This document shows, one piece after another, positions 32,564 to 46,104 of a DNA stretch of 64,000 nt. The notes under the pieces are model-generated. The model had not been told where the DNA came from, searched no databases, and saw nothing but the letters and a program-made list of their open reading frames with translations. The position numbers were made by a program, and so were the translations under genes. The stretch's first letter is position 1. Each line of letters begins with the position of its first letter. Source of the DNA: Catonia carolina (Eukaryota > Arthropoda > Insecta > Hemiptera > Achilidae); NCBI GenBank assembly GCA_035578175.1, contig JAQMRL010000001.1, positions 61,403,553-61,467,552 of the forward strand, read 5' to 3'.

Positions 32564-33481
32564 GAAAAATTTAAATTAAAACAATTTTTTACATATATGT
32601 AATTCACCATGAAATTACTAAAATTGGCGGAGCATTTCCTAACTTTAGTAAATAATATTATGAAAAGATTTGTTGATAAATTATCAGATCAATTTTAACG
32701 AATTTGATAATTTGTAAACATATCAGTGTGACTTCAATTTTCAACGGCTACTTCAAGTATCTAATTCAGGTATGTGCCAACAGATTATTATCTATCTTAA
32801 TTTTATATGCAATATACTAAATAAATTGCCTCTACTATTACGAATGTATTTCTCTAAATATAAATTGAAAACATGTTAGGTTAAAAAAGGAACTTGTAAA
32901 ATGTCAAATCTTGTTAAATGAAAATATCACAATTTACAAATTTCATCTTTAGTTGAAATTAAAAGTAATTGATAATAAACTTAAGAATGTAAACCATCAT
33001 CCGTGAATTTGTATGTGAGAAACATAAAATTTTTGACGTCTAGCAAAATCTGTCCATGTTTAAAACGGGGTTTATTTACACTGGAGGCTATGGGCGATTA
33101 TTTCATTTCCAATTTTTTATGGTGAAAGAGATCCAAGAAAAAACTACCCTGGATTTAAAATTAAATTAGGGAGCCTAAAGACAACAAAAACCAAAGTAAT
33201 GGAAAGGCTAGTTTTTATTTCACAGTAAAAACATACAAGGTTATTTTAAAGACTATTTGCCTTAAAAATGTCATTCTTTAATTTTTGCACTTGCAGTTAA
33301 GCACTTAACTGCTTCCATTTATCGAGACTTTTCTACTCGAGATACAGAGCCAAATCTTCTGGGAATAAGTACCAAAATTCTTTATCTACTTCGAAAACTA
33401 ATCAAAGGCGTTCTTTTTTGTGCAACTGCATCCGTATTTTCTTCTTCGGTGAAATTTCTGTTCTTCTTCACACATTTTAAA

Positions 33482-33520
<39 letters not shown>

Positions 33521-36204
33521 CACGTAAAATTGTAATTGACGCTACAAACTGGTCAAAACCACAGTAAAATTATTCGGCTGAAGATCATAAGAAAGAAAAT
33601 GTGGATTATCGCACTAATAATTTATTTATTTCTGAATTTTAATTTATGTAAATATATATATTAATTTAATACACAAATTAATTAAATTTTTATTTTATTC
33701 TAATGAAACATTAGTAAAAATATCATGTTAATGAGTTTTTCTGTTGTATTTTACTGACATTGATTGGGGTCATTGTCATGACCCAAGTAAGTTAACATTA
33801 CACATACGTAATAAATTGACATCGATTAAGTTAAAAAAAGTAAAATATTATATTTTTATCTTGAGTTGATATAAAATCTGTCTATTAAAGGGAAGATATA
33901 TATATATATATATAGGCCTAGCAGAGAGAACAATTTAAAGATCGTTGTATTTAAAAATTGTTTTTAATTAAAAATTGATCCACGACTGTAGCTAAAAATC
34001 ATACAGTATAAACGGCTACAAAATGAAAAATAACAAAGGAGGGAGACTAATCAAGATATGTAAACAAAGGATTAAAATAGGTCGTATAATGATTCACGGT
34101 AAATTTTAACCTTTTTCGTCTTTTTTCTGTAAAAAAGCGTAAAGGTTATAACACCTGAACCGGTAAAAATGTGAAAATATTGGTATAAAAAGTAAGGAGG
34201 AAAACGTTTTATCCGGGGGTTGTAGGTAAATGTAAATAAATTGGTTTCAATCCCATTTAAAAGACTTCTTGTTTCAGGATTTGTTTGATAACGTGGACTC
34301 CCTCAAGGGAAAACGAACGAAGTGTAGTATTTGCTCTTAAGAGATGTTTGTTTTAAAAAACTGTAAAAGTGTGGAGAAAGTATTTTTTCAATCCTACATG
34401 TGTATTTGAGAAGAGTGTTTATTTCGTTTACCTTATATATTTTTACAACATGTAGTAATAATAAATTAAAAAGGGCGTAAAAACTTTAATATTTCTGTAT
34501 TACAGATTCATTAAGGGTTGGACGTAAAAAAAGTAGTTATACCAACCATTTTACGATATTCATGTTAGGTAGCCGCATCTAACAGATTCATCATGTTAGA
34601 AAGAACTGTCTAGTTATCTAAAGAAAACTAGAGACACTGATTTTCATTAACCAGAGTAAAACAAAACAAAAAATAATGCAATAACAAGAACATTTAAAAA
34701 AAGCAACACAATAATAATGTGTTGCACATGCCTACTTTAGTGTAATAAATATAAATTTCACAGTATTTTCTTTATAATTAAAGTTTTTTTGAATAAAATC
34801 TCGGTGCAATGAACTTCACAATCTCATTACAGTGGACATTTCTTTTAAACAAATTGATGTTCACTGTACACTTTTACACTTACTGACTTACGTACGGACT
34901 ACTAAAACTCTAGGCAGGCCTATACTTGGGCGATTAGTACAAAAACTACGATTTAAAAAAAAAAAACTGTAAAATAGAAGCCACCTTTAGGAAATTGAGA
35001 AAAACTTGAAAGAAAAACATGGAAACCTTTCTGCATAAAACTAAACAAAAATTTCAGAATATTTCGGAAAAGTACGTACGTGGATTACTCACCAGTATCT
35101 ACTTATAATAACAAAAAAAATATCGTGTAGATTTTTTTAAGAACATGAAGCTGGAAATAAATGCGGATAAACAAGAAATTACTCAAATTCATTGTTCAAA
35201 CAGGGTGTTAAAGCGCCTCGTTACATATCTCAGGCAATCTCAGCCCAAATATTAATTCAACAAAAAATATAGCTTTCTACATTTTAAAAGATAAACAATA
35301 CGATTAATTTCCCACCATGTAATTACCAATTAAAAATTGAATTCAAGAGATTTTGAAATGTATTTTGTATCAGCAATTTAACTTATTCAAGCGTATGTGT
35401 TTTCTACAATCAATATATTATATTCATTAAAAATCCCTTATGAAACAATACCATCCATTGAACTCTTTCAAATTGTATTGAACACTTTTTATGAACTGAA
35501 TGACATAAACTCTGTTGCAGTAAAAAGACGATATCACTTAACACTTATCTAGTTAACTATACAAAATTAGAGAATTTAATTTCAGTAAGTTTTCTTTATT
35601 TTAGTAAGTTTACTTTTTGACTTAATTTATTTTTGTTCAGTAATATTTATTAAGCTTCCTTCTACAATTGACTTAGGATTATAAAACTTAAACTAAAGCG
35701 CTAAAATGTACGGCATTTCTCGTACTTAATTAGAAAATTTCTTATCAGGCTAAAATACTGCGACGTAAAACTATATAAACAAGTAAAACAAACGAAATTT
35801 ACAGGATTAGAATACTGAGGGGTAATACTAAAAGTTATTTTTCACGTTACGTCCATGATGTAAACATAGTGAACAATTAAAAAAGTGTAAAAGTTTGATG
35901 TCACCACAACAAGAATCACTATACTCAGTAGGGGTTTACGTGGGTACCATGTAAATATACTAAACGATGAATAATTGTTATAATTCTTCTTTTGAAAAGG
36001 TTTCTATTATTTATTGATTACAATGTAGTCCAGTGATTCACGACATTTCACAGTGAATGTGTTTTATACTCACGAGCGAACTTTTAATTGTCCATTTCAC
36101 GTTTTCAAGAACAAGCACTGAAAAAATGAAAAATAAATTACACGACACAATACAAAGTATAATTTATACACATTAAAATAATCTGTAAAGACATTTTGAA
36201 CGTG
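32564..36204. other. AT-rich intergenic, microsatellites only
   Basis: No gene. An AT repeat running into CA repeats lies at 33483-33525, and an AT repeat at 33896-33914. A roughly 55-base phrase starting CCAGAGTAAAACAAAACA near 34652 recurs near 37343. Confidence 0.5.
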
Positions 36205-36250
36205 GCCGCCTCCGTGACCTAATGGTTAGAGTGCTAGACTGCGCTTCTTC
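36205..36250 (+). mobile_element. tRNA-headed SINE fragment
   Basis: GCCGCCTCCGTGACCTAATG followed by GTTAGAGTGCTAGACTGCGC is an A-box region as in insect tRNA-headed SINEs. The B box and body are missing. Confidence 0.5.
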
Positions 36251-37974
36251 TGCAAACGGTAACCCATTATAGTTATACTAATAATCAAAACTGTTTATAA
36301 AATTTTATAAAAACAAAAATAATGGACAGAATTTGATAGTCTTTAATATGAGATTAAAATTAAAAGGCAAGGATGAGAAAAATAACTGAATTGGTCATTT
36401 CAGAAAGCACTTAAGTCTATTTTGACTTATGTTGTCCCTGAAGTAAAAAAATTAAAATGCAGACTTACGTTGTTTCTGTATGAAACGTTTTGTTAAAAAC
36501 CTACAAGAAAATTGTGTTATGTGGTATTATTTTATTTATTATACTAGTGACTTATTGACGGGAATCTTTTCACTAAAATAAAAATTAAAATTCTTGACTT
36601 CAAAAAAAAGTTTGTCTGAAATATTCACGTTTTTATCATTATCATCATCATCAATTTTTAGCAACTTAGTTTTCTTCTATATAATTACAGATTTTTGGTA
36701 GAAACTTTGTATCTTCTAAAGTGTAAGACTTCAGCTTCAAAAACTCTCCCATTTTACAGCATTTTATAAAAAGGCGGATAAGGTGGAGGTAAGGATAAGC
36801 CTTATACCATAAGGATAAGCTCTTGAGATTACATTACTAAAGGAAAACCAGACTTGTGATTTCTGTAGGGAATGGCGCGTTTACATTCAATCAACCCGGA
36901 AATATAATAAAGCAAAAAGTCAACATTTTGACTTACGGGCTTTCTGAAATGACTGATTCAACTTATGTTTTACAAAATTATGTAACAGAAAGAAAATATT
37001 TCATACCATAAACTTACCCGATGAACGATAAGCCTGTGCCCAAACGAAACAATTATTGAATCCAGTTTTTCATAAACAGATTTTCGCTGATATTAAAGAA
37101 TTTCTTTATATGTAATCTGAAATCGATTTTCTAGCTAAAACTGTTTTAAGTTTGTTCTTAAAACTGTAGTGGAAGATCTTTAAATGAGTTGGTGTGCTAT
37201 TATACAATTTGGCAGAAAAGTAATATTGTTGGCAACCGGTTGTTTAATGCTGTTGAAGTAGGTCTATTAGTTCTACTTCAATTTTAGTATCGGGTGGGAT
37301 ACAAATGAATATCTATTTTGCAAAAAAGAAGCATAACATTAACTAGAGTAAAACAAAACACAAAATAATGCAATTACAAGAACATTTAAAATGCTTTTCC
37401 TTCGTTCGAGTTAAATTAAAAATTTAATATAAAAATAGCTAGAAAATTATCCAAATGGGTTGTGATTAATTTATATTCATTTCATTTAATCCAGTTAATT
37501 GATATGGGATTTGTTTTACTTCACAACAATATTCAATTTACTTTTCATCTAACTCGTAATTCAATATTATCATCCGAAACTATATATACATCATTCATTA
37601 TGTGACAGAATTATTGTATTTACATTTTGTGTTTTTAATTTTAACTGTATCAAATTAGAATAGAAAACGAGGAAGAAATAAGAGCTAAAGTAAGTGAGAA
37701 GCTGAGCTATTTTTGTTTTGTTTTAGCGCGGACTGTGTTTATTTAAAGAAAAATTTGTTTTTACAACTCTGCTACACAGTAATTAAAATTAAGATTCTGT
37801 TAGTTTTCCAGTTTTGTCTATTTTTGATTTTAATAAAAAAAAAAAATTGTTCAGAAGAATTTTGTGAAACTGCAAATGTTTTATCTGTAGACGAAACGGG
37901 AAAATCTTCGACTGAAGTTACGTCAATAGTTCTTAGGCAGTAAATCTCAATTTTGTTTGAAAACTAAGTCCTCT
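36251..37974. other. No gene seen
   Basis: AT-rich. The + strand frame at 37713-37943 is Leu/Phe/Lys-rich with no domain. Confidence 0.4.
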
Positions 37975-38230
37975 TGTATAAAGTAAAATTTAAACCTGTT
38001 AGGATTTACGGGTCGAAGCTTTGGGGTGCAGCTAGTTCCGAAGATAGAAATAATGCAACGATTTTAATTAAGATGCCATAGTATAGGCCTACCAATTAAA
38101 TATTGCGAAACAATTTAAACGCCCTTTATAAAAGAAGAAATTAAACACCGTAGTTTAACATCTAAAAAGTTATGAGAACATCTAAATCATTTAACAATCA
38201 ACCTCACCGAGGTTGATATTGATATATTTT
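37975..38230 (+). mobile_element. Jockey-like LINE relic, C-terminal piece
   Basis: KPVRIYGSKLWGAASSEDRN, then in other frames IKYCETI, FIKEEIKHRSL and HLNHLTINLTEVDI, follow the order of the region after the reverse-transcriptase domain in Jockey-like elements. The equivalent part of 41015-43017 reads SPVWKYGLQLLGTASNSN. Confidence 0.6.
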
Positions 38231-39926
38231 ATTGATGTTATTGAATCAATTTAACTAATCATATTTTTTGTAATAACGTGTTCTATTAATACTTCTATCA
38301 TGTTCGCTGTCATCTTCTTTAGCTTCTTCTTGATCGTATTTTAAAATAATTACTTACAGTTTATATTTAAGTTCAATTTAGAGTTAGCTTTAGTTTGGAG
38401 TTAAATTTTTAAAACACACTATTGAATGTTTTTGTTCATTAAGTTTTATCATTAAAACGTTTATTACTTCTGCTTTAAGTTATAATTTGTATTTAAAAAC
38501 TGATTGAAAAGTAGTTACTCCGTGTAAACAAAGTTTTTCTCAACAAATATTATTATATTAGCTGTAATGATAGATAAATACACAATACTACAAAAACTGT
38601 AATTCATATAATGAAATTTACAATAGATCTATCTGTAACCGTAAAATTTGTTAGAAAATTGTTCAATATTTTAATTGTTAAAATATATCCTGCATATCAA
38701 GGTGAGTACTTCATTGTACAGACTAATAGCAAAATGCCAGAACTGGAAACCGATGGACTCTGACATAGTAGTAGTTTTAATAAAATTGACATCTCACATA
38801 CCTTGTTCCAGCTCAGGTCAACTCTTACGATATTTATTCAATATTGTTTTACCATGACCATCGAGTAAGTTTGTAGCAATGAAAAACAGTAATTCAGCGA
38901 TTTTAACAGCCAACCCTGGTTGGGTAAAAAAGGTGACAGGCCAACATTTGGGTAAATTTAAGTATTGTACTAAATGTTCGTTTAAGAAATGTAAATTGAT
39001 TATAAAATATTGAAAAATGGGTACTGTAAGAAATTTATAAAAATTTAATTCTTTCCAAAAGCGATTCGGATAATCCGAGTTATACTACACGGATTGAATA
39101 ACCGGTACATTACCACAGGTGGAGGACAAACACAATATAGCTAATAGTATTTTGTACTAATGAAAACGGATTGCCAAACATAATAATATAAAGTTGGAAA
39201 TAGGGTGACAAAATGCTTAACGATGTAGAAAACTATCGAAAGAAAATACGTTCCTTATTATCCTGCAGTAAATACAATTTATTTTACCAGAGGAAAAATA
39301 ACGGGTTTTCTTTTAACTTATGAAGTAAATTTCCGGATGATTAAAGGTGTACAGATTGGAAATGTACTTTTAAAAATTGTGTTAATAATTTACAAAATGC
39401 TTTTCATTTTATGAGCTTAGATTTGATATTAATGGATTGAATTTCTCATCAATATTCAAAACCTTAACTGACAAGAAATCTAAAATTAAATTATGAATAA
39501 GGTTACGACAAACAAATTAATACTCTTCCGTTACTATAAGTAAATTTTATTCCCAATTTTTAAAAATTATTCCTTACAATTCACTTCCTTAGACGTTCTC
39601 TAGATATTTTAAAATTATTGATTTTCTCGGAATTGGTTGCAAGAAAGAACCACTTCTTTTGATCTGTTGTAATATAATTTTCAATAATTTTTTTATTAAA
39701 TTGAAAAGCTTATTAAAAGGTAGCATCCTCTCGCAGGGTTCAAGTTTTTCTTTCCTTAAGGTAAGCCTGTATTAAATAATAAAAATAACATTGTGTAGGC
39801 CTACGCATGCATTGTATGGTTAACTAAAATGAAAGCTTATACTAAACACTTAATGGAAAACCAATGAATTATTTATTTTTAAATTACTATCACGTATTAA
39901 AAATGTGATTGTGAAACACTCACATG
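38231..39926. other. No gene seen
   Basis: AT-rich, no supported frame or shared repeat. Confidence 0.4.
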
Positions 39927-40640
39927 ACTTTCTCTTGCCAATGCAAATAATGAACAATATAGCCTAACATTAGTAATAAAACATTAGAAATAAACAAAAA
40001 AACTAACCTCAAAAAACATAACCGTATTTTAATCTTGAGTGGAAGACGCAAAATGAAAACCAACTCCGTTTGGCTTAAAAATACGGAAAATCACTCTTTC
40101 ACGCTAAACTAGGCTCTGTAGAGAAAAATGCTTTAAATAAAAGTTGTAGATATTTTAATTTCCTATAAATTTGATTTCATACACTTTTGTTCTAAGGCTG
40201 AAATCTTAAAAAAATCAAATTTTTTCAGATTTTCATGAAAAAATAAACAGAAAATCACAAATGACCGCTAAACTAAGTAATATTTGGAATAAAAGTTGTA
40301 GGATTTTAAATTCTCTGCAACTTTAATTATATACATTTTTGCACTAAAATGCATAATTAAAGCTGCAATCTAAAAAAAAACAATTTTTTCACGAGAAAAC
40401 AGCCTTCCCAAAAATTTCACCAGATATGGTGCCTACCCTATCTTATAGAGCATAAAAACTGTAGTACCTAAATGAGGCGATTTTAAAATAAATCGTAGGA
40501 GCTGTTTTTAAGAAAATCACAAAAAGTGAAAAATGACACGAATAAACTACTACTTCCGGTTGACCTATTTTGATGAAAATGTTCGTGTTGGGTCCGGTAT
40601 TAGTACCTAACCTACATGTATTTTGCAATCAGTTAAATAT
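39927..40640 (-). mobile_element. Non-autonomous TIR element, family E, truncated copy
   Basis: The reverse complement matches 21577-22471 from the GGCAAGAGAAAGTCATGTGA end inward, including the internal tandem duplication, and stops near the GACCCAACACGAAC block. The other terminal repeat is missing. Similarity to copy 1 extends about 15 bases beyond the GAGAAAGT end (TGAGTGTTTC), so the true terminus may be further out. Confidence 0.7.
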
Positions 40641-40834
40641 AAACACAACACTTTCAGCAAAAATTATAACAGTTTGTGAATTACACATTAAAAATACACG
40701 TATAACACTCAATTAGTGTGCATTAAAAAGATAAAAAAGAAACTTAGAATTTAATTAAATTTTGATCTTGGTAAAAAAAGAGATGAAGTGAATACGATGA
40801 TTATGATGACTTTGATGATTGTCAGTTAAGTGAA

Positions 40835-41014
40835 TCAAGTAGGTAAAGCAAACGTTTTGAAACATTTTTGTCTGTAAATGTTTCTGCTATTTTCAAGAAG
40901 ATTAATTGAAGATGGATTATGTCTTTTAAATTTTTCCAGATGTTTTGCAATACGGGTTTTAATGTCGTCTTTTAGAAAACTATGTTTAAGTCTACATATA
41001 TACTGGATTAAATA
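40835..41014 (-). mobile_element. Jockey-like LINE relic, C-terminus
   Basis: A - strand open frame reads KTRIAKHLEKFKRHNPSSIN followed by LLENS, which is the layout of the last residues of Jockey-like ORF2 proteins (LLDNS in the neighbouring + strand element). It lies head to head with that element. Confidence 0.45.
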
Positions 41015-43017
41015 GGGCATCCCGTTCTCTGAAATTTCCGCTTCTTAAAATTAAAAATGACACTTTAAAAGACCATCTTGAAAATTTGTCTAATTCTGAC
41101 AGGGATGGGTACTCTCTCTGGAAAGCTACAAAGTACTTAAACCGACCTGTTCTTACTATTCCGGCTGTTAGGGATGCCACTGGTGGCTGGGCAAAAAATA
41201 ATAAACAAAAAACATAATTATTTGTACAACACCTTTCTTCTGTATTTAAGCCGCATCCAGTAATGCAAAACGCCGACGATCAAGTCATTTTGGAATTTCT
41301 AAACTCACCTCTTCCGATGAGTCTGCTTATTAAACCTTTTACGTTACAAGAAATCAACAATGCCATCTATAGCCTTCATAATAACAAAGCTCCTGGATAT
41401 GATTTAATTACTGCAAAAATTCTTCAGCAGCTTCCAAATAAAGCTTTGATATTTCTTACTTCATTGTTCAATGGAATTTTGCGGACCAACCATTATGCGT
41501 CCCAATGGAAATATTCTCAGATCATGATGATTCTAAAACCTGGAAAACCAGCGAGTAGGCCTACTGTTACATCTTATAGACCTATTGGCATGTTGCCGGT
41601 CCTTTCTAAAGTGTTTGAAGAATTATTTTTAACTAGATTGAAACCACTTTTAACCGAGTTCAATCTGATACCATATCATCAGTTTGGTTTTCAAACCGAC
41701 CATTCTACAACTGACCCGGTTCACAGGATTGTTCATGCGATCACTGTATGTTTAGAAAATGAAGAATATTGTTCTGCAGTAATTTTGGACATCATGCAGG
41801 CATTTGATAATGTGTGGCATTGCGGTCTGTTATATAAATTAAAATTTTTTTACCACAACCTTTTTATCTACTACTAAAATCATACTTAGAACGTCAGGTT
41901 TTTTAAGTCAAATTTCAAGAAGAACTTTTATCTTTTTACAACACTGAATCTGGAGTGCCTCAGGGTTTAGTTCTTGGACCAGTACTGTACTCTTAGTTTA
42001 CCGCAGATGAACCCAAATCCGATGGTGTAATTACAGCTACTTTTGCGGATGATACAGCGATTCTGGCTTGTTGTGAAGACCCGCATACAGCTTCGGAAAA
42101 ACTGCAGAACCAATTAAACGATATTTTGTTGTGGCTTTAGAAATGGCAGATAAAGGTGAATACAACAATGTCTAGTCATTTCACATTTAGCATGAACCAG
42201 AAAGTTTGTCCTCCAGTTCGATTGGATGAAATATTGCCTCAAGAAAGTAATGTGAAATATCTAGGTTTGCACCTAGACAAAATATTAACATGGAAGAAAC
42301 ACATTACGATGAAACGCAAAGAATTAGACGTAAAATTTAATAAAATATATTGGTTGCTAGGCAAAAAGTCATCTCTATCATTGTAAAACAAAATAGCAGT
42401 GTACAAAGCTATGCTCAGCCCTGTCTGGAAGTACGGCCTTCAACTATTGGGGACTGCTAGTAACAGTAATATATAAATATTATTCAAAGGTTTCAGAATA
42501 AAGTATTAAGAAATTTGATAAATGCTCCTATGCAAGAAACACTGAAGTGCATGAGTACCTACTTAAACATTTCATTTGTTCAAGAAAAAATAAGAGGCTC
42601 AGCGAAAATTATCACGTTAAAATGTCAACTTATACAAATCATTTGGCTCTAAATTTACTAGATAATAGTCAAATCACCAGACATTTGAAACGGCATCATG
42701 TTTTGGATCTCCGTGACAGATTATAAAGAGACAATAACTAAAAAAAGAAAAATTAACACTAAAATAATTAAACAAAAAAAAATTAAAAATAACATAAATT
42801 ACAGGCTAAATATTTTATTGATACAAATGACTTTTAACAACAATTTAGAATAAAAAAAAATTGTTAAATTGCATTAAATGTATTTTTAGTTGCTTTGTGT
42901 TATGGAAGGGCTTTAATGGAAGCCCTCTCCTTCATGTAATTTTGTATTATGTCATTCACTTATAGTAACTTCTTACTGATTGTGTATAGTAATTATTTAT
43001 TTAAAAAAAATCTTTAT
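41015..43017 (+). mobile_element. Jockey-like LINE with degenerate reverse transcriptase
   Basis: ORF2 of this non-LTR element would copy its RNA at a nicked target. Visible pieces: YSLWKATKYLNRP (near 41110), a 204-codon frame at 41263-41877 with KAPGYDLI, SYRPIGMLPVLSKVFEELF, HQFGFQTDHSTTD and catalytic ILDIMQAFD. After a frameshift come TFADDTAIL (near 42038-42060, the YADD-type box), VKYLGLHLDKILTWKKHI, and near 42640 LALNLLDNSQITRHLKRHHV. Stops near 41214, 42139 and 42384 and several frameshifts make it inactive. The 3' UTR includes a hairpin (AGGGCTTTAATGGAAGCCCT, near 42906) and ends at A's near 43017. The endonuclease domain is missing. Confidence 0.85.
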
Positions 43018-44129
43018 GTAGGGCTATAATTTTATTGGTAACATTTATCATGGAGCTCCAGTGATCAGTCGCACATATTTTGACTAAAATCTTCGTACCA
43101 TGTCGACGTTAAGTAATATATCACATAACACTGTGATACAGCAAAAATGACATCACGGCTTCCGGGAAAACCTTCATACTTTCTCCAGTGCTACTTGTTT
43201 AAATACACAGGAAACATTTTAAATGTTAATTTTTTAGGTTTTCTAGTGAAACTCTTTTACCTTTACCAAAGTCAACACCTAGGTTAACGTCTGGCGACTA
43301 TTTTGGGAATTGTACGGTACAGAATTTTGTGTTAAAATTCAGGAACCAAAGACGGAACGCTTTATGTTATTGTAAACACTCATCTGGAGGCTGTCAAGAC
43401 ACCCTTATTAAAAAATAAACTCAATTGAGAAAACAATATTCTAGGAAATTACAAACTTCTAGACAATTATAAGTGAACTAGCAATTTTGCTCAGGAGAGA
43501 GTAGGCTGATTGCTAGCCCAGGAGGGTTTGTATCAAAATTGAGTTCACTACCATCACAGAGTTAACTAAATTTTTTATGGTATTATAATATATGAGCAGT
43601 TTATGAATCTATCTCTTTTGGAAGGTACGGATATAATATAAGTGTTTGTTGGGTTACCCACTTTCTACTCCTTAGGCTTAGGTTATCGTAATATTAAAAT
43701 ACTCTATTCTTGCTAGGTATCGCTTATAGAATACTCATGCCGATTTTAAAAACTTTAGCTGAATGGAAAGGTATGAAAATAACATATATACTAGTTTAGG
43801 GTTAAGAATTTTCGGAGCTTCCATTTTGTTATCGGGAACTGTTTTATTTTCAAACAACCATCAATTTGAGTGCAACTTATTGCTGGATCTTTTTATTGTA
43901 AACTCGAATAATAAAATTTAAAACAATAAAACTGTTAAAGGTATAAAACTTAGCCCAATTACAAAAAAGCAATTAATGTTTAAAAAATTTTATTATGTAA
44001 ACATTAATAACATAGTTTGTTACTTTTTATTTATTTAAGACCACATCAACTTCTTAGTTTTTAGGAACCTCGGTAAAATTTGAATTTTAGTGTTGGTATT
44101 ATATGGATATAGTTTTTTATGCGAATGTG
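43018..44129. other. No gene seen
   Basis: AT-rich, no supported frame or repeat. Confidence 0.4.
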
Positions 44130-44316
44130 GTTACGGGTTTACTATGATGGTTGGGGTTCAATTAACGATACTCTCTCAGGAATGGTTGACCTGGGTCTGT
44201 ACAAGACTACACCTCATTTACACGTCATACACATCATCCTCAACTCATTAGGTCATGGGGTTGCTTATTGTTCTGAAATGAACAGATTGCGACGTACAAA
44301 CATTAGGGATAAAAAA
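44130..44316 (+). repeat. Dispersed repeat R2
   Basis: It matches 44804-45031 and the three pieces at 9040-9565 (opposite strand). Landmarks are GATGGTTGGGGTTCAATTAA, CTCAGGAATGGTTGACCTGG, AACAGATTGC and CATTAGGGAT. The 70-codon frame over it is not conserved between copies. Confidence 0.65.
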
Positions 44317-44334
44317 GAGTTGTTAATGTAACCC

Positions 44335-44430
44335 ACCGGGTTGATCTAGAGGTAAAGTCGCCGCGAGTCAGCTTTTGAACAGCTGATTTTTGGAGACAAA
44401 GGTTCCGTAGTTCAAATAACCTACTATAGT
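44335..44430 (+). mobile_element. tRNA-headed SINE, CACCGGGTTG type
   Basis: CACCGGGTTGATCTAGAGGT is an A-box head, CAGCTTTTGAACAGCTG an inner stem, and GTAGTTCAAATAACC a degenerate B box. Heads of this type are frequent in insect SINEs. It starts directly after an R2 copy. Confidence 0.55.
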
Positions 44431-44803
44431 GTATTCCACAGAATCGTGCAGTAGATATGAACAGACTACGGGTTAAAAGTCAGTAAGAAGGATGCGTAAT
44501 CATGTTTCACTCTACCAACGCATTCAGTTAAAACAACCGGCGACAGATCAGATGTTTTATATTAGGCCTACTCTATGAATTCTTTCAACTGGTACTGTCG
44601 TATTTTGTGTTAAGTACGTGTTTCAATTAGTATAAAGCAAGTTTCATCTTATAAGCAAAGAACATTTTTTGTAACTCGAATGGATCGCGCTAAGTTCAAT
44701 AACGATTTTAATATATTATTTATGTTTTGAAGTGCTGCACAATTTCATGGGATAGAGTAAGTAAAGTTACTTTTGAACGAGTTGTAATACGTACTAGACA
44801 GTA

Positions 44804-45031
44804 GTTACCGGTGTACTTTGATGGTTAGAGTTCAATTAACAATGCTTTCTCAGGAATGGTAGGCCTGAGCTTGTACAAGACTGAACCTCATTTACTCGTT
44901 TACTCATCATAGGAGTAGAGTATGATATAAATATGAGTACGAGTACATATCATCCTCATGTTACTGGGTAATGGGGTTACTTATTGTTCTTAAATTAAAT
45001 AAATTGTCACTGTACACACATTAGGGATTAA
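44804..45031 (+). repeat. Dispersed repeat R2
   Basis: It starts GTTACCGGTGTACTTTGATG and ends near CATTAGGGATTAAAAG. It carries an extra segment of about 35 bases (GGAGTAGAGTATGATATAAA region) that the copy at 44130 lacks. Confidence 0.65.
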
Positions 45032-46101
45032 AAGAAATACGTGTGTACAGTATATTAATTTTAGTTGATATTTAAACAATTTTTAAAACATTTTTTTGAA
45101 ATTGATATTTTTGATGCAGGTAAACAACTCATTGTTTATTCAGCTGTATTAATTCACAACGGATCAACTTATAAAACCACATGGTTTTCAAACAATTTTC
45201 AGGAAGAACGGGAAGAGGAAGATAATGAAGAACGAGGATGAGAGAACGAAAGGGGATGCCTCCGTTGCAGGAAATTAAACGAAAACACAACTCTTAACTT
45301 CCTGGGTAAACAAAGATCTATTCCAACCATGTTTTAGAGTTTTTCTTATTTCTAGATAATTTTTTAAAAGTTTTGTTTGCACCCCATTCCAGTGTATTTG
45401 GTCACCTACAAAATAGTCACAAACTTAATCAAACATTTTCTCATTACAAACCAGAACACAACTCATGTTGTATAAATGAAATGTGGAAGCGGGAAAGCGA
45501 CCGGTTTAAGATGATTGACACGGTATAAAATTCCTCTCTTGATTAATTTTAACTAAAATAGCACTTACTAAATATATATAATAACCTTTAGTCACGATAT
45601 AAATGATATAACCTTGTCATTGAAATGTAACACGATAATAACCTAGTTATGTAGCACAGTGACATGTGTTATTTAAGCGGGCCATCCTATTTACTCTAAA
45701 TCTTATTTGAAGGTCTATACAGTATATCTAGACGATAGCCATAGATAGGTTTTGTTTGATACTGTAAAAAAATTCATATTTTTTAATTTATTTCATTTAA
45801 AAATACAAATCACTGTTTTTAATTACTTAATAATAATACAACATGCATACTTTTTTATTTCACTTAAATACAACTTTTGTTTAGCGTATTCATTGTTTTT
45901 TTATTCATTATTAATAATTATATAGTTTGTTCATCATCCTCTTAGCTGTAAAATAAATATTGTATCGTAAAGTTTCGTTAGTATTTGAAGTGAGTAAAGC
46001 TTGATAACATATTCTTAAAGGCCGATTGAATGATTTTCTAGTGAAATCAGTTAATATTATTCAATTAGGATATAAATTTTAAATCCATCCACTGATTTAA
46101 A
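45032..46101. other. Sequence upstream of the UGT start
   Basis: AT-rich. A purine-rich run (GGAAGAACGGGAAGAGGAAG region) lies at 45200-45260. A TATAAATT at about 46072 stands some 30 bases before the proposed UGT ATG, but the composition makes such matches cheap. Confidence 0.25.
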
Positions 46102-46104
46102 ATG
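46102..46104 (+). CDS. Proposed UGT first coding exon (start codon only)
   Basis: ATG is followed directly by GTAAGTC, a full-consensus donor, in phase 0. The next UGT exon (50303) opens in phase 0 with DKITK and a hydrophobic signal-like run but has no ATG, so a start of M-DKITKVTSIIVTLLAVLT is a good fit. The distance of 4.2 kb is plausible for this genome. Another ATG before a donor elsewhere upstream cannot be ruled out. Confidence 0.4.

Noticed and set aside
33483..33525. AT/CA microsatellite as a possible regulatory or replication feature
   Set aside because: Ordinary dinucleotide repeat; nothing else supports a function.
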